This document shows positions 1 to 7,958 of a DNA stretch of 37,386 nucleotides, one piece after another. Origin of the DNA: Deltaproteobacteria bacterium (lineage in GTDB: Bacteria > SAR324 > XYD2-FULL-50-16); assembly GCA_018645005.1 (NCBI GenBank), contig JABGPJ010000136.1, positions 1 to 37,386 of the forward strand, in the 5' to 3' direction. The first letter of the stretch is position 1. Each line of letters begins with the position of its first letter. The notes below the pieces were generated by a model that was not told the DNA's origin, made no database searches, and was given only the letters and a program-made list of their open reading frames with translations. The translations under genes were made by a program, and so were the position numbers.

Positions 1-2
1 CA

Positions 3-233
3 TTCCCTCTCCCTGAACTATCATTAACTATAGGAGCTGTTTTGGAAAAAAGTTTAACACTTACTGTTTTTCCCGGTGAGGTCAAGCCGATTGAAAATGA
101 ATACTCAGAAGGATTCAAAACCGGTATGTTCAAAGAAACAATTCGAATCAATGATGCCACTTGCGTTTATCACCGCTGGGAATCTACACAATATGCTATT
201 GAATCCCTGCCGATGTCGAATTTCCCTAATTAA
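3..233 (+). CDS. 3' end of an unknown gene (or a 63-aa small protein)
   Basis: This frame is open from the window edge to the TAA at 231-233, so it may be the C-terminal 76 residues of a gene that starts upstream. Alternatively it starts at the TTG at 42, which has an AGGAG ribosome-binding site (32-36) five bases upstream and would give 63 residues. The sequence is mixed polar and hydrophobic, with no repeats, membrane segment or motif that I recognise. It is convergent with coaBC, and the two stop codons overlap by a few bases. Amino-acid composition looks like a real protein. No function can be given. Confidence 0.5.
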   Translation, partial: FPLPELSLTIGAVLEKSLTLTVFPGEVKPIENEYSEGFKTGMFKETIRINDATCVYHRWESTQYAIESLPMSNFPN

Positions 234-1464
234 AGCCGATAATGGATCGGCACTTGTCTGTTGCAAGGATATGATCCATAATTTTTCGGGCAACTGCCTC
301 TTTAGACATCAGCGGCAAATCAACAACTCCATTGTTATCAACTAACAACACTCTGTTGGTGTCCACATCGAATCCAGCATCCTTTTGTAGAATATTATTT
401 GCCACGATAAGATCCAGGTCTTTATCTTTCAATTTCTGTTCTGCGTAATGGCGCACATCCTCACTTTCAGCTGCGAAGCCTACCAAAAACTGGTTTTTAT
501 CCTTCTTCCTGCCCAATTCTTTTAGGATATCCGGATTTTTCACCAGTTCCAATGTCAACGTCTTGCTCTTTTTTGTTTTCTGTGGATTGGGGGTTTCGAT
601 ACGAAAATCACTCACCGCTGCAGCTTTAATGATAATTTGTGCCTGCCCACTTTTAGCCATCACGGCGGCATACATCTCCTGGGCTGTTTTTACATGGATG
701 GTTTCTATTTCTGCGGGGGGTGAGAGCGCTGTGGGGCCGCTGATTAAAATGACATCTGCACCGAGTTGACGGCAGATTTCGGCCAGAGCATACCCCATTT
801 TGCCGGATGAGTCGTTTGATAAATACCTGACTGCATCAATACGTTCTCTGGTTGGTCCCGCCGTGACCATGATCCGTACATTTTTTAACGGTTTTGCCTT
901 TTGATCACTATTTTCCATCAGGTTAAAAAAGTCTTCCAGGACAGAGACGATATGACTGGGTTCTGCCATGCGGCCGGTTCCATAAGAGCCGCAAGCCAGA
1001 TATCCAGAGTCGGGTTGAATAATGTGTATATTTCGCTTTTTCAATATTTCCAGATTGCTCTGCAAAGCCGGGTTATCCCACATATGATGATTCATAGCCG
1101 GTGCGACAAAAGCAGGTGCGCTACAGGCAAGGAAAGCGGTTGAAAGAAAGTCGTCAGCAATTCCATGGGCCATTTTAGCTATAATGTTTGCTGTCGCGGG
1201 CGCAACAAGCAAAGCATCGGCTGTCTCTGCCACTTTGATATGACCGATTCGACTCTCCTCTTCCAGTGAAAAAAGTGACGTGGCGACTGGGCGCTCTGAT
1301 AACGCTTGGAAAACAAGGGGTTTAACAAATTCCATGGCTGACTGAGTCATTGCTACCGTGACGTTACCCCCGGATTCTCTGACCCCCCTGACAATTTCCG
1401 GGGCTTTATAGCATGCAATGCCGCCTGAAACTCCTAGTAAAATGTTCTTTTTGTTTAATTTCAT
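226..1464 (-). CDS. coaBC: Bifunctional phosphopantothenoylcysteine decarboxylase / phosphopantothenate-cysteine ligase
   Basis: CoaBC catalyses two consecutive cytosolic steps of coenzyme A synthesis: CTP-dependent joining of cysteine to 4'-phosphopantothenate (CoaB, C-terminal half) and FMN-dependent decarboxylation to 4'-phosphopantetheine (CoaC, N-terminal half). The N-terminal GVSGGIACYKA flavoprotein motif, the APAMNHHMW substrate-binding motif and the LACGSYGTGRM active-site cysteine segment mark CoaC. VTAGPTRERIDAVRYLSN and the later KNPDIL mark CoaB. The length of about 412 residues is typical. I chose the ATG at 1464; a TTG at 1473 would add three residues, and neither has a clear ribosome-binding site. 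A MITE-like repeat begins 28 bp upstream and may contribute to its promoter. Neighbouring genes are not CoA genes, but coaX, an earlier step, lies at 9897. Confidence 0.95.
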   Translation of the reverse strand: MKLNKKNILLGVSGGIACYKAPEIVRGVRESGGNVTVAMTQSAMEFVKPLVFQALSERPVATSLFSLEEESRIGHIKVAETADALLVAPATANIIAKMAHGIADDFLSTAFLACSAPAFVAPAMNHHMWDNPALQSNLEILKKRNIHIIQPDSGYLACGSYGTGRMAEPSHIVSVLEDFFNLMENSDQKAKPLKNVRIMVTAGPTRERIDAVRYLSNDSSGKMGYALAEICRQLGADVILISGPTALSPPAEIETIHVKTAQEMYAAVMAKSGQAQIIIKAAAVSDFRIETPNPQKTKKSKTLTLELVKNPDILKELGRKKDKNQFLVGFAAESEDVRHYAEQKLKDKDLDLIVANNILQKDAGFDVDTNRVLLVDNNGVVDLPLMSKEAVARKIMDHILATDKCRSIIGFN

Positions 1465-1491
1465 AGAGACCAATAATTGACATAGGTTGTA

Positions 1492-1598
1492 CTAAGGATT
1501 GGCTCAATAATTAGTTCACATTCTGTTTGCAAAATGTCCAGTGTTTTTAGGACTTTTGCAAATAGATTATGTGAAGCTATTTTTGAACGATCCCTAAG
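1492..1598 (-). mobile_element. MITE-like repeat, copy A (107 bp)
   Basis: This is the shorter of two copies of one element; copy B lies inverted at 33676-33821. On the minus strand both begin CTTAGGGATCGTTCAAAAAT and end in a CCTTAG preceded by a sequence that mirrors the start, so the ends form an imperfect terminal inverted repeat of about 22 bp. The centre is a conserved hairpin: TTTGCAAAA (1526-1534) and GTCC (1536-1539) pair with GGAC (1550-1553) and TTTTGCAAA (1554-1562). There is no coding capacity. No unambiguous target-site duplication is visible, because the CTTAG/CTAAG ends are shared by both copies. Confidence 0.7.
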
Positions 1599-1785
1599 CA
1601 TTTGATGCTGTCACTTCAGTATTGGGTGAGCTATTAAAATAATCACTCTTTCACAGGTTTTGATTAAAGCGCTAGAACCAATCCAGATTGAATAAATTTA
1701 GTAGGATCAGAATGGTTGCTTCTGACAATCACAATTAAATTAAGAATAGCCTGTTTATTTGCAAAAAAAATGTATACACTTCGGA

Positions 1786-1814
1786 TTGACGAGTTTAAAG
1801 CAAGCTGTTAAAGT
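1786..1814 (+). promoter_or_regulatory. Candidate sigma-70 promoter for rplY
   Basis: TTGACG (1786-1791) and TAAAGT (1809-1814) are separated by exactly 17 bp, about 150 bp upstream of the rplY start. The rest of the 1599-1972 intergenic stretch shows an exact 10-bp direct repeat, AAGCGCTAGA, at 1667-1676 and 1886-1895, but no gene. Confidence 0.45.
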
Positions 1815-1972
1815 TACTGTTTAACGTATATTTCATGCTTTTGCGTCCCTGTTGTGAACAGTGTCACACCAAGTGCGTTTTGAATAAGCGCTAGAGAAAA
1901 CAGTCAAGAAAACGTTATTACTTCGATTTGTGGTATACAAATTCGTTCAAAACTAATTGATAGGCGAGTAAA

Positions 1973-2626
1973 ATGAATTTAACGGTTCAACATCGCGAAA
2001 ACACCGGCAAGGGATTCAATAGAAGACTGCGTCAAATGGGAGCTACTCCCGGTGTTATTTATGGTAAAGAGGAGCCTCTAAATGTGTCAATGACAACAAA
2101 CTCGACCGAACGTTTTATACGGTCGATGAGAGGTGCTAAAAAGATTATTGATCTTGAGATCGAGTCTACAGAAGGCAAAACAAATAAAACTGTTATTTTG
2201 CAGGATTATCAGCTATCAAACCTGGGCAGCCATCTGGTTCATGTGGATTTTTTGGAAGTTACCCAGGATTCAATTGTTTCATTTGAAATTCCAATTACAC
2301 TTAAAAATGAAGCAGACAGTCCGGCTCTTAAGACCGGTGGTGTGATTCAGATAATTCGGCGGTCAATTCCGGTGCGCTGTATAGTTAAAGAAATACCGAA
2401 CTTACCAGACGCACTTGAGATTGACCTGATAGATCTTGAATTCGGCGACAGCATTCATGTCTTGGATCTTGTGTATCCTGAAGGTGTCAAACCTGTAGTA
2501 ACGGGTCGTAATTTTACCGTTGTGACGGTTGCAGGAAGGGCTGCGGAAGAAGTCGTCGAAGGCGAAGAAGAAGTTGAAGGTGAAGAAGAATCTGAAACAG
2601 AACAAGAGGAATCGAAAGAGGATTAA
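1973..2626 (+). CDS. rplY: Ribosomal protein bL25, CTC/TL5 long form
   Basis: bL25 binds 5S rRNA in the central protuberance of the large ribosomal subunit. The N-terminal half (about residues 1-95) has the L25 beta-barrel features, including an early RENTGKGFNRRLR segment and GATPGVIYG. The second half is the TL5/CTC-type C-terminal domain, giving a 217-residue long form rather than the short form of about 95 residues found in E. coli. The last 25 residues are almost entirely Glu with a few Ser and Asp, an acidic tail common in this family. The gene is followed 42 bp later by pth, the usual partner, and both probably share a transcript. The ATG at 1973 is preceded by a weak GGCGAG site. Confidence 0.95.
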   Translation: MNLTVQHRENTGKGFNRRLRQMGATPGVIYGKEEPLNVSMTTNSTERFIRSMRGAKKIIDLEIESTEGKTNKTVILQDYQLSNLGSHLVHVDFLEVTQDSIVSFEIPITLKNEADSPALKTGGVIQIIRRSIPVRCIVKEIPNLPDALEIDLIDLEFGDSIHVLDLVYPEGVKPVVTGRNFTVVTVAGRAAEEVVEGEEEVEGEEESETEQEESKED

Positions 2627-2668
2627 TCCTGTTTTTGGAAGGGGTTTTTTCTTTTTTGAACGGTGATG

Positions 2669-3229
2669 ATGAAACTGATTGTAGGTTTGGGAAATCCAGG
2701 TGATAGATATCAGAACACGTTGCACAATGTAGGATTTCTTGCTCTAGATGCGCTATCATCGAGCCTTTCAACGGATCGATGGTTAAACCGGTTTAAGGGA
2801 CTCATCAGTCGCGGCTCCTACCAAGGCTCCGGGTTTATTCTACTTAAGCCACAGACATTTATGAATGTCAGTGGTGAATCGGTATTGGCCTGCCAGCAGT
2901 TTTTCAAGATTCCAACATCGGATATCCTGGTTATATCTGATGATGTTGATCGGCCAGCAGGGTTGCTGCGCTACAGGGCATCAGGTGGGCATGGCGGACA
3001 CAACGGTTTGAGAAACATCATTCAGTTGTGCGGTGATAACCACTTCCATCGAATTAAGATTGGAATCGGACGGCCGAATGGCAAACAGGGAGTTTCTGAT
3101 TATGTTCTGAGCAAGCCGTCGCAGAAGGTCGCTGTTTTAATCGATGATGCGATTCAGCAGACGGTGGGATACCAGAAGGACTTCATCCAGAATAAGACGA
3201 TTCAGATTCAACCGACTGAATCGGGTTAG
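2669..3229 (+). CDS. pth: Peptidyl-tRNA hydrolase
   Basis: Pth cleaves the ester bond of peptidyl-tRNAs released prematurely from ribosomes, recycling tRNA in the cytosol. The start MKLIVGLGNPG, the following LHNVGF (catalytic His), the KPQTFMNVSGES segment and SGGHGGHNGLRNII are all hallmark motifs of the bacterial family, and the length of about 186 residues is normal. GTG-ATG-ATG occur in a row at 2663-2671. I chose the last ATG because it gives the usual N-terminus; the ribosome-binding site is poor for all three. It lies directly after rplY and before the rpsF leader, an order familiar from deltaproteobacteria such as Geobacter. Confidence 0.95.
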   Translation: MKLIVGLGNPGDRYQNTLHNVGFLALDALSSSLSTDRWLNRFKGLISRGSYQGSGFILLKPQTFMNVSGESVLACQQFFKIPTSDILVISDDVDRPAGLLRYRASGGHGGHNGLRNIIQLCGDNHFHRIKIGIGRPNGKQGVSDYVLSKPSQKVAVLIDDAIQQTVGYQKDFIQNKTIQIQPTESG

Positions 3230-3241
3230 AAGAATTTTAGC

Positions 3242-3347
3242 ACAGCAGGGGCGGGGGATGGCACAAATCTCCGCCGCTGTCATGAATGATCGATTCCATA
3301 GCTGGTAAGCAACAGCTGTGGGACAGTTTTGTGGCAACCAACGCCAC
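3242..3347 (+). promoter_or_regulatory. Structured leader of the rpsF-rpsR-rplI operon
   Basis: Three hairpins precede rpsF. The first is the longest: ACAGC (3242-3246) pairs with GCTGT (3276-3280), and inside it GGCGG pairs with CCGCC, followed by GGAT with ATCT. The second pairs CATAGCTG (3297-3304) with CAGCTGTG (3313-3320). The third pairs GTGGC (3331-3335) with GCCAC (3343-3347). None has a following T-run, so they are not terminators. Many bacteria control this operon through binding of the S6:S18 complex to an rpsF leader that presents a CCG motif. A matching role here is an inference. Confidence 0.45.
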
Positions 3348-3399
3348 TATTTTTCCTTGCTCGGTCAGTCCGGGCTTTTAACTCGAAAGGATAGTTAAA

Positions 3400-3780
3400 A
3401 TGAAAAAGAGAAACACCTATGAGATTGTGATGGTTGTTGACGCCAATCTGACTGATGAAGAGAGTCAGGCGGTGCTTAGCAAGCATAAAGAGATCATCTC
3501 CAACGCCGGAGGTGAAATTAAATTTGAAAGCCCCTGGGGAAGGCGCCGACTTGGATATGAAATCAACAAGATGAAACACGGGATCTATTATCTGCTCTGG
3601 GCTGATGGAGACGGTGATACGATTGAAGAGATGGAGCGTCAATTCGGATATGACGATAACGTGATTAAGTTTTTTGTTGTGATTGTTGATGATTTGGGAA
3701 AAGCCCATAGCAGTTTTGAACTGTTAAAGGCAGAACCCAAAAAAACTGCCAACTTGGTTTCTGAAAAAATGGGAGCTTAA
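3400..3780 (+). CDS. rpsF: Ribosomal protein bS6
   Basis: bS6 binds the central domain of 16S rRNA together with bS18. The N-terminal YEIVMVVDANLTDEES and the middle segment WGRRRLGYEINKMKHGIYYLL are typical of the family. At 126 residues, with a short Lys-containing tail, it is within the normal range. The ATG at 3400 follows a GAAAGGA site at the right distance. It is the first gene of the rpsF-rpsR-rplI operon: rpsR begins one base after its stop codon. The structured leader upstream suggests feedback control by its own product. Confidence 0.96.
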   Translation: MKKRNTYEIVMVVDANLTDEESQAVLSKHKEIISNAGGEIKFESPWGRRRLGYEINKMKHGIYYLLWADGDGDTIEEMERQFGYDDNVIKFFVVIVDDLGKAHSSFELLKAEPKKTANLVSEKMGA

Positions 3781-3781
3781 T

Positions 3782-4054
3782 ATGTCGAAAAAGAAACGAA
3801 AGCATTATTTTAGAGAAAAACTACCCACCCGTCCTTGTCCGATTACCATTGCTGGGATTGAAGAAATTGATTACAAGGATGTCGAACTACTGAAAATGTT
3901 TATTACGGATAATGGAAAAATCATTCCTAGAAGAATATCCGGGCTGAATGCCAGATCTCAGAAAAAAATAACTCGGGCAATAAAACAGGCCCGGAATGCA
4001 GCTCTGCTCTCGTTTTCAGCAGGGTATATTGTGCAGGATGAGATTCAGGAATAA
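3782..4054 (+). CDS. rpsR: Ribosomal protein bS18
   Basis: bS18 is a small basic 30S subunit protein that forms a heterodimer with bS6 on 16S rRNA. The family core is visible: IDYKDVELLKMFITDNGKI, then IPRRISGLNARSQKKITRAI and KQARNAALLSFS near the C-terminus. It is 90 residues long with a Lys/Arg-rich N-terminus. Only one cysteine (in RPCPI) is present, so the zinc-binding cysteine set found in some S18 proteins is absent. It starts one base after rpsF ends, consistent with translational coupling, and rplI follows after 32 bp. Confidence 0.96.
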   Translation: MSKKKRKHYFREKLPTRPCPITIAGIEEIDYKDVELLKMFITDNGKIIPRRISGLNARSQKKITRAIKQARNAALLSFSAGYIVQDEIQE

Positions 4055-4086
4055 TTGTTTAACGCGTTATCAAAGAAAGGTACAAA

Positions 4087-4632
4087 ATGAAAGTAGTCCT
4101 AAAAGAAGACGTATTTAAGCTTGGTTCTCTGGGAGACGAGGTCGAGGTCAAAGGTGGATTTGCCAGAAATTTTCTCATTCCACAGGGTAAAGCGCTCCCC
4201 CTCACACGGGAAAATATCAAGCAGATTAATCATCAGAGAAGCCTTCTGGCGAAGACAAGAGCAGATGCGATTGAGCAGGCGAAAAACTTCGCCAGGCAGT
4301 TGGAAGAGACCCAGCTCATTTTTACAATGAAATCCGGTGACACTGGAAAACTCTTTGGATCAGTAACTCAAAAGCATATCTATGATGCACTGGTGGAAAA
4401 AGGAATTAATCTGGACCGGAAACAGCTTAATCTGTCAAATCCAATTAAGTCGTTGGGTAGCCATGTGTTATCTGTTAGACTGCATACGGAAGTGAGTGCG
4501 GACCTTGTCGTGAAAGTAGCCGCAGAAGCTGATGAGAATACAGAAGAGCCGGTCGAAGGGGAAATCCAGGCAGAAACGCCGGAAGTCGCTGGTGAGAACG
4601 GTGAGAATACAGCAGCAGAAACAGCCGAATAA
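4087..4632 (+). CDS. rplI: Ribosomal protein bL9 with acidic C-terminal extension
   Basis: bL9 is an elongated 50S protein that binds 23S rRNA near the L1 stalk. The N-terminal domain shows the signature GDEVEVKGGFARNFLIPQGKA, followed by the long connecting helix and the C-terminal domain (FGSVTQKHIYDAL, then the IKSLGSHVLSVRLHTEV segment). At 181 residues it is about 30 longer than the common 148-150-residue form. The extra part, after about residue 150, is a Glu-rich tail resembling the tail of the rplY product in this window. AAAGG lies just upstream of the ATG. It is the last gene of the rpsF operon. Confidence 0.95.
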   Translation: MKVVLKEDVFKLGSLGDEVEVKGGFARNFLIPQGKALPLTRENIKQINHQRSLLAKTRADAIEQAKNFARQLEETQLIFTMKSGDTGKLFGSVTQKHIYDALVEKGINLDRKQLNLSNPIKSLGSHVLSVRLHTEVSADLVVKVAAEADENTEEPVEGEIQAETPEVAGENGENTAAETAE

Positions 4633-4682
4633 CTTGCAGATCGTTCTTTGACCGCTCTCTTGTTGAAATCGGATAGATAGTT

Positions 4683-4761
4683 GCCCTGAAAGGTTATTGT
4701 ATTAACGGCTCCGTGACTTCCCCTTTAAAAAGAGGAAGTCAGCCGGAAACCTTTTTTGGGC
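4683..4761 (+). terminator. Long nested hairpin after rplI, probable terminator
   Basis: Four nested arms are complementary: GCCC (4683-4686) with GGGC (4758-4761), AAAGGTT (4689-4695) with AACCTTT (4748-4754), CGGCT (4706-4710) with AGCCG (4741-4745), and GACTTCC (4715-4721) with GGAAGTC (4734-4740). A run of six T (4752-4757) sits at the 3' side. The position 50 bp after rplI suggests transcription termination, although the large internal loop on the 5' side is unusual for a simple terminator. Confidence 0.5.
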
Positions 4762-5072
4762 AAATGCGCACAGTATCAGGCTGTGGAAACCCGGTTGTCC
4801 TCTTACTATCTTCGTTACAAAATCTTCACCCCAATCAATAATCTGCACTCTGGACAAAAAAATAGTCGTTTACCCAAAAACTTGATTTTTGCCTTATATC
4901 CCGTGTTTTGCCCTAACTGGATAAAATCATAGATCTTATACCGTGTAAGAGGATCAAAACGGGTGACATATTACCCTTTTCATGGCAAGGTGAAATTGAT
5001 AAAATTGTGTTAGAACTTTTTTCGCCAACAACAAAGCTGAAACATCAGATCATCATCAGAAAGGATTGACCT
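4762..5072. other. Intergenic region upstream of fumarase
   Basis: This AT-rich stretch has no plausible open reading frame and no tRNA-like structure. I could not identify a convincing -35/-10 pair. The final bases contain the AAAGGA ribosome-binding site of the fumarase gene. Confidence 0.5.
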
Positions 5073-6680
5073 ATGAGTGAGTTTGCATATCAAGATATTT
5101 TCGTCCAGGGAGAGGATAGCTGTGAGTACAGAATGTTAACAAAGGACTATGTATCAACAACAGTTCTTGATGGAAAACCAATTTTGAAAGTGGATCCGCA
5201 GGGTTTGACATTGTTAGCCAAAGAAGCAATGCATGATGTTTCCCATCTGCTCAGAAAGTCTCATCTGGAAGGATTAAAAAAGATCACAGAAGATCATGAA
5301 GCATCTCCAAACGATGTGTATGTTGCAACCACCCTGTTGGATAACGCGGTAATAGCTGCAGAGAAGGAATTTCCAAGTTGTCAGGACACGGGCACAGCCA
5401 TTGTCATGGGGAAAAAGGGTGAATGCGTCATGACCGGCGCAAATGACGCGGAAGCTCTAAGTAAAGGAGTGTTTCAGACATATACAGAGACGAATTTACG
5501 CTATTCCCAGACCGCTCCCTTGAGTATGTATGAAGAGGTTAATACAGGGAATAATCTGCCTGCTCAAATTGATATTTATGCGACTCCGGGAGAAGCGTAT
5601 AAGTTTCTTTTTATGGCAAAAGGGGGCGGATCAGCGAATAAAACATATCTTTTTCAGGAAACGAAGGCGCTCTTGACGCCGGAAAAGCTGCTCAAATTTC
5701 TGGAGGAAAAAGTCGCTAGTCTGGGAACAGCAGCCTGCCCCCCATATCATTTGGCAGTCGTCATTGGGGGGACATCAGCAGAGATGAATTTAAAAACAGT
5801 TAAACTGGCCTCGGCCAAGTATTATGATGATATTCCCACGGAAGGCAATAAATTGGGGCAGGGTTTCAGGGATCTGGAGATGGAAGAGGCTGTTTTGAAG
5901 CTTTCACAGGGGTTGGGTCTTGGCTCTCAATTTGGTGGGAAATATTTCTGTCATGATGTGCGGGTTATCAGGTTGCCTCGTCATGGGGCCTCCTGTCCGG
6001 TCGGTATTGGTGTTAGCTGTAGTGCAGATCGGAATATCAAGGGGAAAATTACCAAGGAGGGGATCTTTCTGGAAAAGATGGAGACCAATCCGGCGCAGTA
6101 TCTCCCTGTTCGAGTATCCGGTTCGGACGAAGAGGTTCTGAAGTTGGATCTGTCCATGGGAATGGATAAGCTGCGGGAAACCCTGACTCAGTATCCGATA
6201 AAAACCCGGGTCATGCTGACGGGTAAAATCATTGTTGCCAGGGATATTGCCCATGCAAAATTGAATGAGATGCTGGAGAAGGGGGAGGGTCTGCCGGATT
6301 ATTTTAAGGAGCATATCATCTATTATGCCGGACCAGCGAAAACACCGGAAGGATATGCGTCAGGTTCATTTGGACCGACCACTGCCGGGCGTATGGATTC
6401 ATATGTTCCCATTTTCCAGAAAGAGGGCGGATCTCTGGTGATGCTGGCCAAAGGGAACCGCACCCAGCAGGTCACAGATGCTTGCCAGCAATACGGCGGA
6501 TTTTATCTGGGCTCTATCGGCGGTGCGGCAGCACTGTTGGGCAAGGACTGTATTACCAATGTACAGGTGTTGGCGTATCCCGAGTTTGGAATGGAAGCGA
6601 TCTATATGATTACAGTCAAAGATTTCCCAGCATTCGTGATTGTAGATGATAAAGGCAATGACTTTTTTAAATCATTGTAA
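5073..6680 (+). CDS. Class I fumarate hydratase (4Fe-4S), single-chain
   Basis: This enzyme interconverts fumarate and L-malate in the TCA cycle using an oxygen-sensitive 4Fe-4S cluster. At 535 residues it is the single-chain form, in which the alpha and beta parts are fused as in E. coli FumA/FumB, rather than the split form common in anaerobes. The three expected cluster cysteines are visible: C103 in [10 protein letters not shown]222 in AACPPYH and C316 in VSCSADR, each two residues earlier than in FumA. The C-terminal part contains [20 protein letters not shown] and [11 protein letters not shown], typical of the beta domain. The ATG follows AAAGGA. It stands alone, with 440 bp upstream and 276 bp downstream. 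FumA and FumB cannot be told apart here, so no symbol is given. Confidence 0.94.
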   Translation: MSEFAYQDIFVQGEDSCEYRMLTKDYVSTTVLDGKPILKVDPQGLTLLAKEAMHDVSHLLRKSHLEGLKKITEDHEASPNDVYVATTLLDNAVIAAEKEFPSCQDTGTAIVMGKKGECVMTGANDAEALSKGVFQTYTETNLRYSQTAPLSMYEEVNTGNNLPAQIDIYATPGEAYKFLFMAKGGGSANKTYLFQETKALLTPEKLLKFLEEKVASLGTAACPPYHLAVVIGGTSAEMNLKTVKLASAKYYDDIPTEGNKLGQGFRDLEMEEAVLKLSQGLGLGSQFGGKYFCHDVRVIRLPRHGASCPVGIGVSCSADRNIKGKITKEGIFLEKMETNPAQYLPVRVSGSDEEVLKLDLSMGMDKLRETLTQYPIKTRVMLTGKIIVARDIAHAKLNEMLEKGEGLPDYFKEHIIYYAGPAKTPEGYASGSFGPTTAGRMDSYVPIFQKEGGSLVMLAKGNRTQQVTDACQQYGGFYLGSIGGAAALLGKDCITNVQVLAYPEFGMEAIYMITVKDFPAFVIVDDKGNDFFKSL

Positions 6681-6754
6681 ATGCATACCATGATAAGGCA
6701 CTGCATTGACTGATTGGAAATCTGCGTTTTGATTTGTGCCGGTCTGGAATTGGC

Positions 6755-6785
6755 TGGCATTTTTGGCGCAAAATGTGCTTATAAT
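6755..6785 (+). promoter_or_regulatory. Candidate promoter before the small exported protein and fliN
   Basis: A perfect -10 hexamer TATAAT occurs at 6780-6785 without a good -35 box at normal spacing. Overlapping it upstream is a weak sigma-54-like element: GG (6756-6757) and GC (6768-6769) separated by 10 bp, within TGGCAT and GCGCA. Either would give a leader of about 170 bases. Both assignments are tentative. Confidence 0.25.
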
Positions 6786-6956
6786 CTTATTACTGAAGAA
6801 TCAATCTGACCATCGTATTGGTGCTAATTATCTGTTTCTTCGCCGTACAGTGTCCCAATGAGCTGGCTGCCTCGTTTGTAGGATCGAACGGCTGCTTAGG
6901 GATGATTCTTAATCTGGTGCCAGTTAAGATTTGCATATGATAAGCCGGAAAGTTGA

Positions 6957-7250
6957 ATGAAACATCTGATTTGGATTTTGATCTGTTTTTTGTTGTTTAT
7001 CCTGCAACCAGCATTTGGAGCGGGTGAAAGACAGACCAGGAAAATAGTACCACCAAAGGAGTGCCGAACGACCCGATACTCATGCATCCTCAAAAAGGTG
7101 GATGGTGTTCCATTCTTCTGTTTGCGAACAACCAAACAGCGATATCAGAACGCCCGCAAAAAGATTCGGATAGTGACACAGAGAAATTGTCTTCGTCGAT
7201 ATCCAGTTGAATATGAAACAATTGAGGAAAAACCCGATAACTCTGAGTAG
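6957..7250 (+). CDS. Small exported cysteine-containing protein, unknown function
   Basis: This 97-residue protein begins with a clear signal peptide: MKH, then a hydrophobic core to about residue 18, and a likely cleavage after AFGA (residue 22). The mature part is about 75 residues, strongly basic in its middle, with four cysteines (36, 43, 55, 78) that could form two disulfides in the periplasm. A GGAAAG site precedes the ATG. Its stop codon lies two bases before the start of the fliN-type gene, so the two are probably co-transcribed and coupled. I recognise no family. A role related to motility is only suggested by the neighbour. Confidence 0.65.
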   Translation: MKHLIWILICFLLFILQPAFGAGERQTRKIVPPKECRTTRYSCILKKVDGVPFFCLRTTKQRYQNARKKIRIVTQRNCLRRYPVEYETIEEKPDNSE

Positions 7251-7252
7251 AA

Positions 7253-7888
7253 ATGGCAGATAAAGAAGACCCTTTTGCAGCAGCAATGGCCTCGATGGAT
7301 GGGGACGACGCCGATCAGACAGAACCGGGGAAGGCAGCTGATGATGCGTCAGCTAGTGGTGACCTGAATGTCGATGGTGATGACGCATTTGATGCAGCCA
7401 TGCAGGCGATGGAAGCAGTGTCAGAGTCTCCAACATCCGGTCCGGTCGATCCTTTTGAAATGGCCACACAGGCGATGGGGAGCGGTGGAAACGTTAACAC
7501 GGCAACAGTGGAAACGGATGCCGGGGATGATCCTTTTGCAGCTGCGCTGGAGGTTGCCAAGGCTGAACACAAGGTTGCAGAAGCTCAAAGGACCGATGAT
7601 TCCGATGGCAAGGAACTCGATATTGATTTCCTGATGGAGATCAAACTTAATCTGACCTTTGAAGTGGGGCGGACAAAAATGTACATCAGTGATCTGCTCT
7701 CACTCGGTCAGGGATCGGTAATCGAACTGCATCGACTGGTAGGTGAGGAGTTGGAACTTTATGTAAATGGTCAGTTGCTGGCGACAGGAGAAGTCGTCGT
7801 CGTGAATGAAAAATTTGGCGCCAGAGTCTCAAGAATTCTCACACCCGAGGAACGTATCGCTCACTTGGGTCCCCAGATCGTTTTCTGA
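7253..7888 (+). CDS. fliN: FliN/SpoA-type flagellar motor switch protein with repetitive acidic N-terminus
   Basis: FliN is a C-ring component of the flagellar switch complex at the cytoplasmic face of the motor, and the SpoA fold also occurs in type III secretion. The C-terminal about 85 residues (from LDIDFLMEIKLNLTFEVGRT through LYVNGQLLATGEVV and FGARVSRILT) match the FliN domain closely. The N-terminal 120 residues are unusual: Asp/Ala-rich, with four copies of a short motif DPFxAAMxxM (near residues 6-15, 44-53, 66-75 and 93-101). The protein is 211 residues, against about 100-140 for many FliN. No other flagellar gene is nearby. It starts two bases after the upstream small gene. Confidence 0.85.
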   Translation: MADKEDPFAAAMASMDGDDADQTEPGKAADDASASGDLNVDGDDAFDAAMQAMEAVSESPTSGPVDPFEMATQAMGSGGNVNTATVETDAGDDPFAAALEVAKAEHKVAEAQRTDDSDGKELDIDFLMEIKLNLTFEVGRTKMYISDLLSLGQGSVIELHRLVGEELELYVNGQLLATGEVVVVNEKFGARVSRILTPEERIAHLGPQIVF

Positions 7889-7958
7889 TTAATACTTTAC
7901 TGTCCCTTCTCCGCCCGTGAATTCTCAGCCTTTTAAAACCGACTCGAAGGAAAAAGTC

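Noticed and set aside
1491-1599. TA or CTTAG target-site duplication for the MITE-like element
   Set aside because: The same bases occur at both ends of both copies, so they may belong to the element; no copy-specific duplication is visible outside them.
4683-4761. Riboswitch or 4.5S/6S RNA at the nested hairpin after rplI
   Set aside because: None of the conserved loops of those RNAs is present; termination of the rplI transcript is simpler.
7889-7958. FMN riboswitch before ribD
   Set aside because: The gap of about 70 bp is too short and lacks the conserved RFN sequence blocks.
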